Shown piece after piece: positions 8,444 to 17,168 of a DNA stretch of 46,943 bases. The stretch spans positions 1 to 46,943 of the forward strand of contig CAISDV010000021.1 in NCBI GenBank assembly GCA_903884185.1, read 5' to 3'. A model generated the notes under the pieces. That model searched no databases. It saw only the letters and a program-made list of their open reading frames with translations, and was not told the DNA's origin. Position numbers and translations under genes: made by a program. Position 1 is the first letter of the stretch. Every line of letters starts with the position of its first letter. The DNA is from an uncultured Chitinophagaceae bacterium (GTDB lineage: Bacteria; Bacteroidota; Bacteroidia; Chitinophagales; Chitinophagaceae).

Positions 8444-8854
8444 ATGGTGACGACTGCAAAATGGGTAAGCGCCCTTGCTTTTGATGCTACCAGCGATAAC
8501 GGCCATACAGTAAGAATAGATACCACTGTTGCTGGTGGAAGTTTGGATAGTGGCATGAGCCCAAAACAAATGCTTCTCGGCTCTTTGTGCGCTTGCAGTG
8601 GTATGGATGTAGTAAGTATTTTGGATAAGATGAAAGTAGCCTATACAAAATTGGAAATATCTGCTGAGGCAGAACAAACACACGATCATCCCAAAGTATT
8701 TAAGTGGGTAAAAATGATCTACCGCAGCGACCTGAAAAAAGAAGCCATCGATAAATTAGAAAAAGCCATCGGGCTTTCGCATGATAAATATTGTGGTGTG
8801 TCTGCTATGCTTAAAAAACATTGTGAGATCACGCATACAGTCGAGTTGATTTAA
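8444..8854 (+). CDS. OsmC/Ohr-family peroxidase-like protein
   Basis: This 136-residue protein belongs to the OsmC family, which reduces organic hydroperoxides with a pair of reactive cysteines. The conserved cysteines are in GSLCACSGMD (C49, C51) and DKYCGVSAML (C117), and the length is full. The family fold is supported by PKQMLLGSL and by the terminal CEITHTVEL strand. It lies after the superoxide dismutase, which fits an oxidative stress setting, but an AGGATT repeat separates the two genes and co-transcription is uncertain. Osmotic versus Ohr-type substrate cannot be decided from sequence alone. Confidence 0.9.
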   Translation: MVTTAKWVSALAFDATSDNGHTVRIDTTVAGGSLDSGMSPKQMLLGSLCACSGMDVVSILDKMKVAYTKLEISAEAEQTHDHPKVFKWVKMIYRSDLKKEAIDKLEKAIGLSHDKYCGVSAMLKKHCEITHTVELI

Positions 8855-8893
8855 TAACAGGTAACTCCTACTTTCAATCTTCAAATTTTTCTC

Positions 8894-9901
8894 TTGCAAC
8901 AAGCCCGGCAAAATTATCGACTGCAAACCTGGATAACGGCCCTGAGTATTTTTCTGTTCCTTGCAAAGATCACTGCATATTATTTTACTCATTCTCTCGC
9001 GATCCTGACAGACGCACTCGAAAGTATTGTAAATGTGCTGGCTGGATTTATTGGCTTGTACGCTTTGTGGGTTGCCGCAAAGCCCCGCGACCAGGAACAT
9101 CCTTATGGACATGGCAAAGCCGAATTTATTTCTGCTGCAGTTGAAGGCGCACTCGTTGTTTCAGCGGGCATCCTCATTATTTATCAAACTATTGAAAATA
9201 TTTTCAGCAGCCGTACCGTAGAAAAACTCGATACAGGCCTTATTCTCGTTGCCATTACAGCGATCATTAATTATGTTGCCGGGTACTTCTGTCTTTCCCT
9301 CGGCAAGAAAAATAATTCCCTCGCATTAGTATCAAGCGGTAAACATTTACAGGTGGATACTTTGTCGACCCTTGCGGTTATTGCAGGATTGATCCTGATG
9401 TTGTTCACACATTTATACTGGCTGGATAAAGTGATCGCATTTATCATCAGCATTTTTATACTCTACAATGGTTACCGGATCATCCGCGCTTCATTGGCGG
9501 GGATCATGGATGAAGCGGATACAGAATTACTGAAAAAATTTGTTGCTATTTTAAATCAAAGCAGAAGGCCCAACTGGATTGACCTTCACAATCTGCGTAT
9601 CATAAAATATGGCAGCACTTTGCATTTTGATTGCCATCTCACTGTTCCCTGGTACCTGAATATTCATGAAGCCCATGTAGAAGTGGATGCCCTGAAAGAC
9701 CTGATCATGGAGGCTTTTGGCGATTCAATAGAATTATTTGTACATACAGATGGATGCCTGCCTTTTGGTTGCCCCATCTGCATTAAAACGGATTGTGATA
9801 AAAGGCAACATCCTTTTACGCACAGGCTGGAGTGGACTCTGGCAAACATCATCTCCAATCAAAAGCATAATTCAAACAAGGCAATAACCAGTAACCCGTA
9901 A
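8894..9901 (+). CDS. Cation diffusion facilitator (metal efflux) protein
   Basis: This 335-residue membrane protein exports divalent metal ions in exchange for protons. It has six predicted membrane helices and the family motifs LTDALESIVNV in helix 2, HPYGHGKAEF between helices 2 and 3, and SGKHLQVDTLS in helix 5, where the H..D pair binds metal. The cytoplasmic tail has a cysteine cluster, GCLPFGCPICIKTDC, which probably binds metal. There is no upstream ATG before the in-frame stop at 8855, so the TTG at 8894 is the likely start. The last codons and the stop fall in a simple repeat. Which metal it carries is not known. Confidence 0.9.
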   Translation: MQQARQNYRLQTWITALSIFLFLAKITAYYFTHSLAILTDALESIVNVLAGFIGLYALWVAAKPRDQEHPYGHGKAEFISAAVEGALVVSAGILIIYQTIENIFSSRTVEKLDTGLILVAITAIINYVAGYFCLSLGKKNNSLALVSSGKHLQVDTLSTLAVIAGLILMLFTHLYWLDKVIAFIISIFILYNGYRIIRASLAGIMDEADTELLKKFVAILNQSRRPNWIDLHNLRIIKYGSTLHFDCHLTVPWYLNIHEAHVEVDALKDLIMEAFGDSIELFVHTDGCLPFGCPICIKTDCDKRQHPFTHRLEWTLANIISNQKHNSNKAITSNP

Positions 9902-9918
9902 CCAGCAACTAGCAACCC
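9884..9918. repeat. Degenerate GTAACC/CAACC repeat across the CDF stop codon
   Basis: About 35 bases of AACCAGTAACCCGTAACC-type units followed by CAGCAACTAGCAACCC span the stop codon of the cation efflux gene (TAA at 9899-9901). The final residues AITSNP are encoded by the repeat. Confidence 0.5.
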
Positions 9919-9953
9919 TCCGTATATTCGCATTTCAAATAAAAATACAGATC

Positions 9954-11324
9954 ATGCAGGCATGGAAAGATTACCAGCAAGAAAACAAAGACAGGTTTCT
10001 CAACGAATTACTTGACCTGTTACGGATACCAAGTGTAAGTGCAAGAAGTGAACACAAACCAGATATGATCCGCTGCGCGGAAGCAGTAAAACAAAGATTG
10101 CTGGAAGCAGGTGCAGGCAAAGTGGAAATATATCCTACTGAAGGGCATCCGGTTGTGTATGCCGAGAAAATGATCGATGCTTCTAAACCTACAGTTTTGG
10201 TATATGGCCATTATGATGTGCAGCCTGCTGATCCGCTGGAACTATGGCATAGCGGGCCTTTTGAGCCTGTGATCAAAGACGGAAAAATATTTGCACGCGG
10301 TTCCTGCGATGATAAAGGTCAATTCTATATGCATGTAAAAGCATTAGAAACTTTAGTAAAAACAAATACCCTTCCCTGCAATATGAAATTTATTATTGAA
10401 GGAGAAGAAGAGATCGGTAGCCCCAACCTTGCAAAATTTGTAAAAGAAAATACAAGTTTATTAAAAGCAGATGTGATATTGATCAGTGATACTTCTATGC
10501 TGAGTATGGATACCCCTTCGATAGATGTTGGCGTGCGTGGGTTGAGCTATATTGAAGTGGAAGTAACAGGGCCTAACCGCGATCTGCATAGTGGTGTGTA
10601 TGGTGGCGCTGTTGCAAACCCGGTAACCATGCTGGCAAAGATGATCGCATCCTGTCACGATGAAAATAATCATATCACCATTCCCGGTTTTTATGATGAT
10701 GTGGTGGAAGCAAGTTCTGAGGAAAGAAAAAAAATGGCGCAGGCTCCATATGATGAAGCTGCATATAAAAGAGATCTTGGTGTAGATTCTTTATGGGGTG
10801 AGAAAGGATATACCACTAATGAAAGAACAGGCATCCGCCCAACCATCGAAGTGAATGGCATTTGGGGTGGTTATATTGGAGAAGGTGCAAAAACGGTATT
10901 GCCCGGAAAAGCTTTTGCTAAAATATCTGCGAGGCTGGTGCCTAATCAATCATCTGTGAAGATCACGGAGAAGCTATTAAATTATTTCAGAAGCATTGCA
11001 CCGGCGGGCGTTACCGTAAAAGCAGAAGAACATCATGGTGGCGAACCTTATATGACACCTATCGATTCTAACGAATACCGTGCCGCCGCAAAAGCGATCA
11101 CAACTACGTTTGGTAAAGAACCCATTCCCGTTCGTGGAGGTGGCAGCATTCCTATCTGTGCGTTATTTGAAAAAGAATTAGGTATCAAGATCGTGTTCAT
11201 GGGATTTGGATTGGATAGCGATAATCTGCACAGCCCTAATGAAAAATATGATGTGTTCAATTTTTATAAAGGGATTGAAACCATTCCTTACTTCCATCAG
11301 TATTATACGGAGATGAAGAAGTAA
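9954..11324 (+). CDS. M20-family dipeptidase
   Basis: This 456-residue zinc peptidase resembles the carnosinase/CNDP group that cleaves dipeptides. The metal-binding segments are VYGHYDVQPAD (His and Asp ligands), ARGSCDDKGQ (bridging Asp) and EGEEEIGSPN (Glu pair, including the general base). The dimerisation (lid) domain follows, with the conserved NRDLHSGVYGG. There is no signal peptide, so it is probably cytoplasmic. A TATATTCG box at 9923-9930 could be its -7 element. The exact dipeptide substrate cannot be read from the sequence. Confidence 0.92.
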   Translation: MQAWKDYQQENKDRFLNELLDLLRIPSVSARSEHKPDMIRCAEAVKQRLLEAGAGKVEIYPTEGHPVVYAEKMIDASKPTVLVYGHYDVQPADPLELWHSGPFEPVIKDGKIFARGSCDDKGQFYMHVKALETLVKTNTLPCNMKFIIEGEEEIGSPNLAKFVKENTSLLKADVILISDTSMLSMDTPSIDVGVRGLSYIEVEVTGPNRDLHSGVYGGAVANPVTMLAKMIASCHDENNHITIPGFYDDVVEASSEERKKMAQAPYDEAAYKRDLGVDSLWGEKGYTTNERTGIRPTIEVNGIWGGYIGEGAKTVLPGKAFAKISARLVPNQSSVKITEKLLNYFRSIAPAGVTVKAEEHHGGEPYMTPIDSNEYRAAAKAITTTFGKEPIPVRGGGSIPICALFEKELGIKIVFMGFGLDSDNLHSPNEKYDVFNFYKGIETIPYFHQYYTEMKK

Positions 11325-11358
11325 ATAATTCTTCCAGAAGCCAAATCTTATATCACAA

Positions 11359-12372
11359 ATGCCTGCAAGAAAAATTTATTACTTTATTTTTTTTGTTCCT
11401 GTCATTTTTATTGCCTGTCAGTCAATTCAATCAAAAATGCCCAATCACTTAGAGTATCAGCTTGTAAAAGAATGGCCCCAATTGCCTCCCGGCTTTGTAT
11501 TGGGTAGTCCAACAGGCATTGGGATCGACACAAGCCAGAATGTTTTTATTTTTTGCAGGGCAGGAAGGGAATGGCCTTTGTTCAGTTCTATGCCCAAGGC
11601 CCCTATTTCTTCAAAAACAATTTTGATCCTCGACAGGAATAGCGGAAAAATATTGAATAGCTGGGGCAATGATCTTTTCATCATGCCACATGGCCTAATC
11701 GTTGATAAGGATAATAATGTTTGGGTAACAGATGTTGGGCTGCACCAGGTCTTTAAATTTACCCATGATGGAAAATTATTAATGAAACTCGGAGAAGCCA
11801 GGGTTTCGGGAAATGATCATTCGCATTTTAATCTTCCCACAGATATAGCAGTTACCCCAGATGGCTCTTTTTATGTGAGTGATGGTTATGGCAACAGCAG
11901 GGTAGTAAAATTTTCTGCTGCAGGAGAATATCTTTTTGAATGGGGAAGAAAAGGAAGCGGAGATGGCGAATTTAATATTCCGCATGCAATTGATCTTGAC
12001 GACAAGGGAAATGTATATGTTGCCGACAGGGAGAATAAACGCATACAGGTGTTTGATGCTTCGGGTAAATTCCTGAAACAATGGACGGACAATAGTTTTG
12101 GGAAGATTTGCTCTGTTGTATTCGACAAAAAAGAAAAAAGGATCATTGCAGTAGATGATGCCAATTCATGGTTTGGTTTGAAACACAATGGCTCTGATAT
12201 CATTCTATTTGATTCGCTGGGAAATGTGACCGCTAAATTTGGGAAAGGCATTTTAAAAGCAGAGGGAACCAAGTGCTGGTACCATGATGTGGCTGTTGAC
12301 GATCAGCAAAATATTTATGTGGGTGATATTCTTGGGAACAGGATACAGAAATTTAGAAAGATCAATAAATAA
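11359..12372 (+). CDS. NHL-repeat lipoprotein, peptidyl-hydroxyglycine lyase-like
   Basis: This 337-residue protein starts with a lipoprotein signal (lipobox near VIFIACQS, Cys about 20) and continues as a six-bladed NHL beta-propeller. Repeats are visible in MPHGLIVDKDNNVWVTD, LPTDIAVTPDGSFYVSD, IPHAIDLDDKGNVYVAD and YHDVAVDDQQNIYVGD. The His or Thr before each blade resembles the metal and substrate layout of the alpha-amidating lyase (PAL) half of PAM. Bacterial members have unknown substrates, so the reaction is not assigned. It follows the M20 peptidase closely and precedes the GNAT gene by 6 bases. Confidence 0.82.
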   Translation: MPARKIYYFIFFVPVIFIACQSIQSKMPNHLEYQLVKEWPQLPPGFVLGSPTGIGIDTSQNVFIFCRAGREWPLFSSMPKAPISSKTILILDRNSGKILNSWGNDLFIMPHGLIVDKDNNVWVTDVGLHQVFKFTHDGKLLMKLGEARVSGNDHSHFNLPTDIAVTPDGSFYVSDGYGNSRVVKFSAAGEYLFEWGRKGSGDGEFNIPHAIDLDDKGNVYVADRENKRIQVFDASGKFLKQWTDNSFGKICSVVFDKKEKRIIAVDDANSWFGLKHNGSDIILFDSLGNVTAKFGKGILKAEGTKCWYHDVAVDDQQNIYVGDILGNRIQKFRKINK

Positions 12373-12378
12373 GCATTC

Positions 12379-12984
12379 ATGGCAAACTGGATCGATCCAT
12401 CTATTGGACTAAGCGGGGAGATCGTAGAATTAATTCCGCTGGATAAAAAACATTTTACAGAACTGGAAGCTTTGTCAAAGGATAAACGCATCTGGGAATT
12501 CTACACTTTCGATGGCACTGATTTTACTGCCTTTTCAAAAGTTTTTAATGCCGCATTTATTGAAAGGGATAAAGGAACACAACTTCCATTTGCCATTTTT
12601 CATAAACAACTCAATAAATTGATCGGAAGCACCCGGTTCCTGGATATCCAGCCACAGCATAAAAAACTGGAGATCGTTTCTACCTGGCTGCACCCGGATC
12701 ACTGGGCAACAGTGGTAAACCTGGAATGCAAATTATTGCTACTCACTTATTGTTTTGAAACTCTTGGCGCTGTTCGTATTCAGCTAAAAACAGACGAGAA
12801 TAATATGCGCTCAAGAAAAGCAATCGAAAAGATAGGTGGGCAGTTTGAAGGGATATTGCGCAATGACATGATACGCGATAACCAAACCAGGAGAAACTCA
12901 GCGTACTTCAGCATCATCCAGGAAGAATGGAATGAAAAGAAAAAACGACTGATAGAATTATATCTTGCAAAAAAGAATGTCTGA
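12379..12984 (+). CDS. GNAT-family N-acetyltransferase (RimJ/RimL-like)
   Basis: This 201-residue protein has the GNAT fold used to acetylate amines with acetyl-CoA. The order of segments (IVELIPLDKKHFTELEALS, IGSTRFLDIQPQHKKLEIVSTWLHPDHW, then AVRIQLKTDENNMRSRKAIEKIGGQFEGILRN) is that of the RimJ/RimL or ribosomal-protein-alanine acetyltransferase group. The SRKAIEKIG segment is the CoA pyrophosphate-binding region. The substrate is unknown. It starts 6 bases after the NHL lipoprotein and overlaps the S4-domain gene by 8 bases, so translation is probably coupled. Confidence 0.88.
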   Translation: MANWIDPSIGLSGEIVELIPLDKKHFTELEALSKDKRIWEFYTFDGTDFTAFSKVFNAAFIERDKGTQLPFAIFHKQLNKLIGSTRFLDIQPQHKKLEIVSTWLHPDHWATVVNLECKLLLLTYCFETLGAVRIQLKTDENNMRSRKAIEKIGGQFEGILRNDMIRDNQTRRNSAYFSIIQEEWNEKKKRLIELYLAKKNV

Positions 12985-13366
12985 AGCAAAAGAAAAATTA
13001 CGCGTTGATAAATATCTCTGGGCCATCCGCCTTTTCAAAACAAGGAGCCTGGCCAGTGATGCCTGCGATAAAGGCAAGGTAAAAATGCAGGGCATTTCTC
13101 TCAAACCATCCAAAACAGTAAATATTGGCGATGAATATGAGGTAAAGACAGAAGCAAAAAAATGGGTGATCAAGGTAACGGGCTTATTGCATGCCCGCGC
13201 AGCTTACAGTGAGGCAATTCATCATTATATAGACATCACACCTGCTGAAGAAACAGAGAGGCTCAAATCTCTTGCAGCATCGTTCAGCACAGGCAAAAGG
13301 CAAAGCAAGATCGGAAGGCCCACTAAAAAAGAAAGAAGGGGATTGAATGATTTCTTAGATTTATAA
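12977..13366 (+). CDS. S4-domain RNA-binding protein (Hsp15-like)
   Basis: This 129-residue protein carries an S4 RNA-binding domain (RVDKYLWAIRLFKTRSLASDACDKGKVKMQGISLKPSKTVNIGDEYEV) and a basic C-terminal tail with GRPTKKERRGL. This is the layout of Hsp15 (HslR), which in E. coli rescues 50S subunits carrying a stalled nascent chain. The ATG at 12977 is preferred over the TTG at 12965, and it overlaps the GNAT stop by 8 bases. Role by family; direct target not shown. Confidence 0.9.
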   Translation: MSEAKEKLRVDKYLWAIRLFKTRSLASDACDKGKVKMQGISLKPSKTVNIGDEYEVKTEAKKWVIKVTGLLHARAAYSEAIHHYIDITPAEETERLKSLAASFSTGKRQSKIGRPTKKERRGLNDFLDL

Positions 13367-13371
13367 AAAAT

Positions 13372-13785
13372 ATGCGCAGCATTCTCATTGCATTGGCCTT
13401 TTTCACTTTCTTCCAGCTGGCTGGAGAAAAAACTATTGCGCAGAAAAAAGATTCATCTGAATTATTTACCGGCGTGCCGGATAAAGATCCCCAGTTTCCC
13501 GGCGGACAAGCGGCATGGATAAAATTTATTGAGAAATATGTTCATCCTGAAGTTGCATCACAGAAAAATGCTCCTGCGGGCAAATACACTTCTATCATTA
13601 GTTTTCTGATAGACAGCTTAGGTAATACATCTGATTTTGTTGTTGAGAAAGATGCCGGGTTTGGAACTGCAGAAGAAGCATTGCGGGTACTAAAAAGAGG
13701 GCCCAAATGGATCCCCGCCGTAGTAAATGGCAGGCCAGTACCCATAAGGAAATCTCAATCCATTACTTTTATGGTTTCAAAATAA
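13372..13785 (+). CDS. Secreted TonB C-terminal domain protein
   Basis: This 137-residue protein has a signal peptide (residues 1 to about 23, ending near TIAQ) followed directly by a TonB C-terminal fold: PQFPGGQAAWIKFIEKYVHPE, then VVEKDAGFGTAEEALRVLKRGPKWIPAVVNGRPVPI. Classical TonB has a membrane anchor and a proline-rich spacer; both are missing here, so it cannot span to ExbBD in the usual way. Short proteins of this type are common in Bacteroidota and their role is unclear. It starts 6 bases after the S4 gene and ends 3 bases before trmD. Confidence 0.85.
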   Translation: MRSILIALAFFTFFQLAGEKTIAQKKDSSELFTGVPDKDPQFPGGQAAWIKFIEKYVHPEVASQKNAPAGKYTSIISFLIDSLGNTSDFVVEKDAGFGTAEEALRVLKRGPKWIPAVVNGRPVPIRKSQSITFMVSK

Positions 13786-13788
13786 TCC

Positions 13789-14481
13789 ATGAAGATCGAT
13801 ATCCTCACTGTTGTTCCTGAACTTCTCGAAAGCCCCTTTGCACATAGCATTATGAAACGCGCAAATGAAAAAGGGCTGCTTACCGTGCGTGTATATAACC
13901 TGCGCGATTGGGCAATAAATAAGCACGGGCAGGTAGATGATTACCAGTATGGCGGCGGAGCAGGCATGGTGATGATGTGCGAGCCATTGGCCAATGCCAT
14001 TGAGGCGCTTAAGAAAGAGGCCAGCTATGATGAGATCATTTATATGACACCTGATGGCGATAACTTCAATCAATCAACTGCCAACCAATTATCGCTCAAA
14101 GAAAATATTCTTATCATCTGCGGGCATTACAAAGGAATAGACCAGCGCATCCGCGATCATTATGTTACCAAAGAAATTTCTATTGGCGATTATGTATTGA
14201 GTGGTGGTGAACTGGCCGCTGCTGTGGTGGTAGATGCCATTGGAAGGTTGTTGCCGGGAGTATTGAATGATGAAACTTCTGCCCTGTTTGATTCGTTCCA
14301 GGATAATTTATTAGCGCCCCCTGTATATACGCGCCCTGCTGATTTTAACGGATGGAAAGTGCCGGAGATATTATTGCAGGGTGATCCAAAAAAAGTAGAC
14401 GACTGGCGCCATGAAGAAGCCCTGAAACGTACAAAAGAAAAAAGGCCGGGGCTTTTAGAAGACCCCGGCCAAATACATTAA
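13789..14481 (+). CDS. trmD: tRNA (guanine-N1)-methyltransferase TrmD
   Basis: This 230-residue SPOUT-class enzyme methylates G37 of tRNAs with SAM, which prevents frameshifting. The start KIDILTVVPELLESPFAHSIMKRA, the cofactor knot IGDYVLSGGELAAAVVVDAIGRLLPGVL, and the C-terminal domain with WRHEEALKRTKEKRPGLL are full and typical. It ends an apparent plus-strand run, with 3 bases to the preceding TonB-C gene. Its last 12 codons contain a GC-rich hairpin (14444-14470) that works as a terminator for the opposite strand. Its stop codon shares four bases (TTAA) with the stop of the convergent gene. Confidence 0.97.
   Translation: MKIDILTVVPELLESPFAHSIMKRANEKGLLTVRVYNLRDWAINKHGQVDDYQYGGGAGMVMMCEPLANAIEALKKEASYDEIIYMTPDGDNFNQSTANQLSLKENILIICGHYKGIDQRIRDHYVTKEISIGDYVLSGGELAAAVVVDAIGRLLPGVLNDETSALFDSFQDNLLAPPVYTRPADFNGWKVPEILLQGDPKKVDDWRHEEALKRTKEKRPGLLEDPGQIH
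14431..14470 (-). terminator. Intrinsic terminator embedded in the trmD coding end
   Basis: On the minus strand GGCCGGGG (14463-14470) pairs perfectly with CCCCGGCC (14444-14451) around an 11-base loop, followed by TTTTTTCTTTTGT. It lies 8 bases beyond the stop of the minus-strand LolA-like gene, so it should end that transcript. On the plus strand it has an A-tract before it and no T-tract after it, so it should not stop trmD transcription. Confidence 0.8.
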
Positions 14482-15374
14482 TCCAACAAATACCATTTTT
14501 GTTCTATCGGTTCATTGATCTTGATTTTCTCATTAACCAATTCAATATCCAACGCACCAAACTGAAGTTTCTGCTTACCTGGATATTTCATTCCGCCGAA
14601 ATTTTTATACTCGCTGTACCCCATTGTCAGTTTCTGGGTATCTCTACCGCCTGCACCCATCATAGCTAACATTGGTGCCATGCCTAACTGCTGCATCATC
14701 ACTTTTGCAGGTGCTTCGGATTGCACGATCAGGTAGTCAACACTGCTGATATAGTAAGTTGTTTCCTGCCCTGTTTTTAAAGTGAGCTTTACTTTAAAAC
14801 AATCTACTTTATTCACTTTTGCTGTTCCCAGTAATTCTGCTTTGTTTCCTTTTGAAGCATAATGCACCAGTGGAGCAAATGGCCCTGCCAGGTCCAATTC
14901 AAAAAGATTAGCAGCCAATTGCACAGAATCCATCTGTACAGGTTTTGCCTGCTGGCCACCCTGTCCGCCTGGACCACCACCGGGCCCTGCCCTGCCAGCT
15001 ACTACAACTCTGTCTCCACCTCCACCTCCTCCGCCGCCAAAATCACCACCACCCCCACCAAATCCTCTCATAGCCGGAGTAAAGGTGTAGCCTTCACCCG
15101 GAGTAAGGATCGTATAAGAATTACCCATGCCCATTATACCCGAAACCTGGCGACGGAAAAACTTGGCCCTGTCGCGGATGGTCGTGATCGTGATGCTCAT
15201 ATTCTGATTCATCATATCAAACTTAAGAGTACTTGTAATTTGCAGAGACTGGATCGCACTGAGTCCATCACCACCAATAGCTTCTTCAAACTTGCTTACT
15301 ACATCATCAACTGTTTGCGCCTTTACAGCAGCAAAAAGAAATAAGGAAAAAAATACGGCAATTAACTTTTTCAT
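14478..15374 (-). CDS. Exported LolA-like protein with a glycine-rich insert
   Basis: This 298-residue protein has a signal peptide (MKKLIAVFFSLFLFAAVKAQ) and then a sequence resembling the outer-membrane lipoprotein-sorting (LolA/LolB) fold: VSKFEEAIGGDGLSAIQSLQITSTL, later KVDCFKVKLTLKTGQETTYYIS. Between about residues 104 and 145 sits a run of glycines with a few charged residues, an insert that looks flexible. It is probably periplasmic or surface-associated; its function is not known. A TAATTTTG box lies at 15400-15407 upstream, and a strong terminator lies inside trmD downstream. Confidence 0.72.
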   Translation of the reverse strand: MKKLIAVFFSLFLFAAVKAQTVDDVVSKFEEAIGGDGLSAIQSLQITSTLKFDMMNQNMSITITTIRDRAKFFRRQVSGIMGMGNSYTILTPGEGYTFTPAMRGFGGGGGDFGGGGGGGGDRVVVAGRAGPGGGPGGQGGQQAKPVQMDSVQLAANLFELDLAGPFAPLVHYASKGNKAELLGTAKVNKVDCFKVKLTLKTGQETTYYISSVDYLIVQSEAPAKVMMQQLGMAPMLAMMGAGGRDTQKLTMGYSEYKNFGGMKYPGKQKLQFGALDIELVNEKIKINEPIEQKWYLLD

Positions 15375-15399
15375 TGTATGGCTTGGTTTAAAATTTGCT

Positions 15400-15407
15400 C
15401 AAAATTA
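15400..15407 (-). promoter_or_regulatory. Promoter -7 box for the LolA-like gene
   Basis: The minus strand reads TAATTTTG, a perfect TANNTTTG match 26 bases before the start codon. No clear -33 TTTG is present at the usual distance. Confidence 0.4.
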
Positions 15408-15503
15408 CCTGATTACCTTTTATAAATTTGGTTAAAATGATACAAAGAGGATGAATGGCGGGTATGCTCATCCATTAATTTTATAAACCTTTACATTCGT
15501 ATC

Positions 15504-17168
15504 ATGAATAACCGCTCCTTTATAATAACAGGAAATTTAGTGGATGTTTGGAAAAAAGATATCTATCCCGCCAGAATATCGGTGAAAGACGGGAAAATCT
15601 CCGCTATAACTCCAATGCCAGGGCTGATTTCTTCAGCCTATATCCTCCCGGGTTTTACAGACAGCCATATTCATATTGAAAGCAGTATGCTGGTGCCGAG
15701 TGAATTTGCCAGGCTGGCAGTGGTACACGGTACTGTTGCTACTGTGAGCGACCCGCATGAAATAGCGAACGTATGTGGCATGAAAGGCGTTGAATTCATG
15801 ATCGAAAATGGGAAGAAGGTAAACTTCAAATTCAATTTTGGTGCGCCAAGCTGTGTACCCGCTACCATTTTTGAAACAGCAGGTGCAGCACTGAATAGTG
15901 ATGATGTAAAAAAATTACTGGAAAAAGACGAGGTAAAATACCTGAGTGAAATGATGAACTTCCCCGGTGTGTTATTTAAAGATGATGAAGTGATGAAGAA
16001 GATCGCGGCTTCACTGGCATTGAATAAGCCTGTTGATGGACATGCACCTGGATTACGTGGTGAACAGGCAAAACAATATATTGAAGCCGGTGGCGATGAT
16101 GGAACTGTTTCTATTTCTACCGACCATGAATGTTTTACGGCCGACGAAGCGCTGGATAAATTAAAATATGGAATGAAGATCCTTATCCGCGAGGGAAGCG
16201 CCGCAAAAAATTTTGAAGCGTTGATCGGTTTATTGAATGACCATTCCGATATGATGATGTTTTGTAGTGACGACAAACATCCCGATAGTCTTGTAGCCGG
16301 ACATATCAATCAATTATGTGCAAGGGCTGTAGCAAAGGGCATTGATATTTTTAAAGTGATACAGGCTGCGTGCATCAACCCTGTGTTGCATTATAAGCTG
16401 GATGTGGGTTTGCTGCGCGAAGGAGATGATGCAGATTTTATTGTAGTGGAAGACCTGGTTCATTTTAATATCAAACAAACCTATATCAATGGCGAACTGG
16501 TAGCGGAAAATGGAAAATCATTTATTAACTCTGTCCCTGTCGTTCCTATCAACCAGTTTGATTGCAATGAAATAAATGCTGATCAATTAAAGATAAACAC
16601 AAGCGATTATCCATCGGAGCAAGGAAAGATACCTGTGATAGAGGCGCTTGACGGGCAACTCATCACCAATAAATTAATGCTTGCAGGAAAAATTGAAAAT
16701 GGCAATTGGGTGAGTGATCCATCGAATGATATTTTAAAAATGGTGGTGGTGAACAGATATTCCTCTGCACCCATTGCAAAATGCTTTATAAAAAACTTCG
16801 GGTTTGCGCATGGCGCCATTGCTTCTTCTGTTGCGCACGACAGTCATAATATTGTTGCTGTTGGAGTTGATGATGAAAGCCTGGCAAGAGCCATCAACCT
16901 TGTGATACAAGCAAAAGGTGGCGTGAGTTGTGTGGATGATAAAAATGAAAAGATAGTAAGCCTGCCTGTTGCCGGATTAATGAGCGCCGAAGATGGCTAT
17001 AAAGTAGCAGAAGCCTATACTGCCATTGATGCCATGGCAAAGGGGCTGGGAAGTAAGCTGGGTGCGCCTTTTATGACATTAAGTTTTATGGCGCTTTTGG
17101 TGATACCGCATTTAAAACTCAGCGACCTGGGATTGTTTGACGGAGACAGTTTCAGCTTTGTGAAATAA
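15504..17168 (+). CDS. ade: Adenine deaminase
   Basis: This 554-residue amidohydrolase deaminates adenine to hypoxanthine in purine salvage. The metal-binding HxH lies in [13 protein letters not shown], and other conserved segments are [36 protein letters not shown] and [11 protein letters not shown]. The C-terminal half with [16 protein letters not shown] completes the adenine deaminase family. A TACATTCG box at 15492-15499 lies only 5 bases before the ATG, so the message may be leaderless or nearly so. Its stop codon touches the stop of the convergent lipoprotein gene. Uracil phosphoribosyltransferase, another base-salvage enzyme, is nearby. Confidence 0.95.
   Translation: MNNRSFIITGNLVDVWKKDIYPARISVKDGKISAITPMPGLISSAYILPGFTDSHIHIESSMLVPSEFARLAVVHGTVATVSDPHEIANVCGMKGVEFMIENGKKVNFKFNFGAPSCVPATIFETAGAALNSDDVKKLLEKDEVKYLSEMMNFPGVLFKDDEVMKKIAASLALNKPVDGHAPGLRGEQAKQYIEAGGDDGTVSISTDHECFTADEALDKLKYGMKILIREGSAAKNFEALIGLLNDHSDMMMFCSDDKHPDSLVAGHINQLCARAVAKGIDIFKVIQAACINPVLHYKLDVGLLREGDDADFIVVEDLVHFNIKQTYINGELVAENGKSFINSVPVVPINQFDCNEINADQLKINTSDYPSEQGKIPVIEALDGQLITNKLMLAGKIENGNWVSDPSNDILKMVVVNRYSSAPIAKCFIKNFGFAHGAIASSVAHDSHNIVAVGVDDESLARAINLVIQAKGGVSCVDDKNEKIVSLPVAGLMSAEDGYKVAEAYTAIDAMAKGLGSKLGAPFMTLSFMALLVIPHLKLSDLGLFDGDSFSFVK

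Noticed and set aside
14862-15344. Plus-strand frame opposite the LolA-like gene
   Set aside because: It is a shadow of the glycine-rich minus-strand gene. The signal peptide and domain are on the minus strand.
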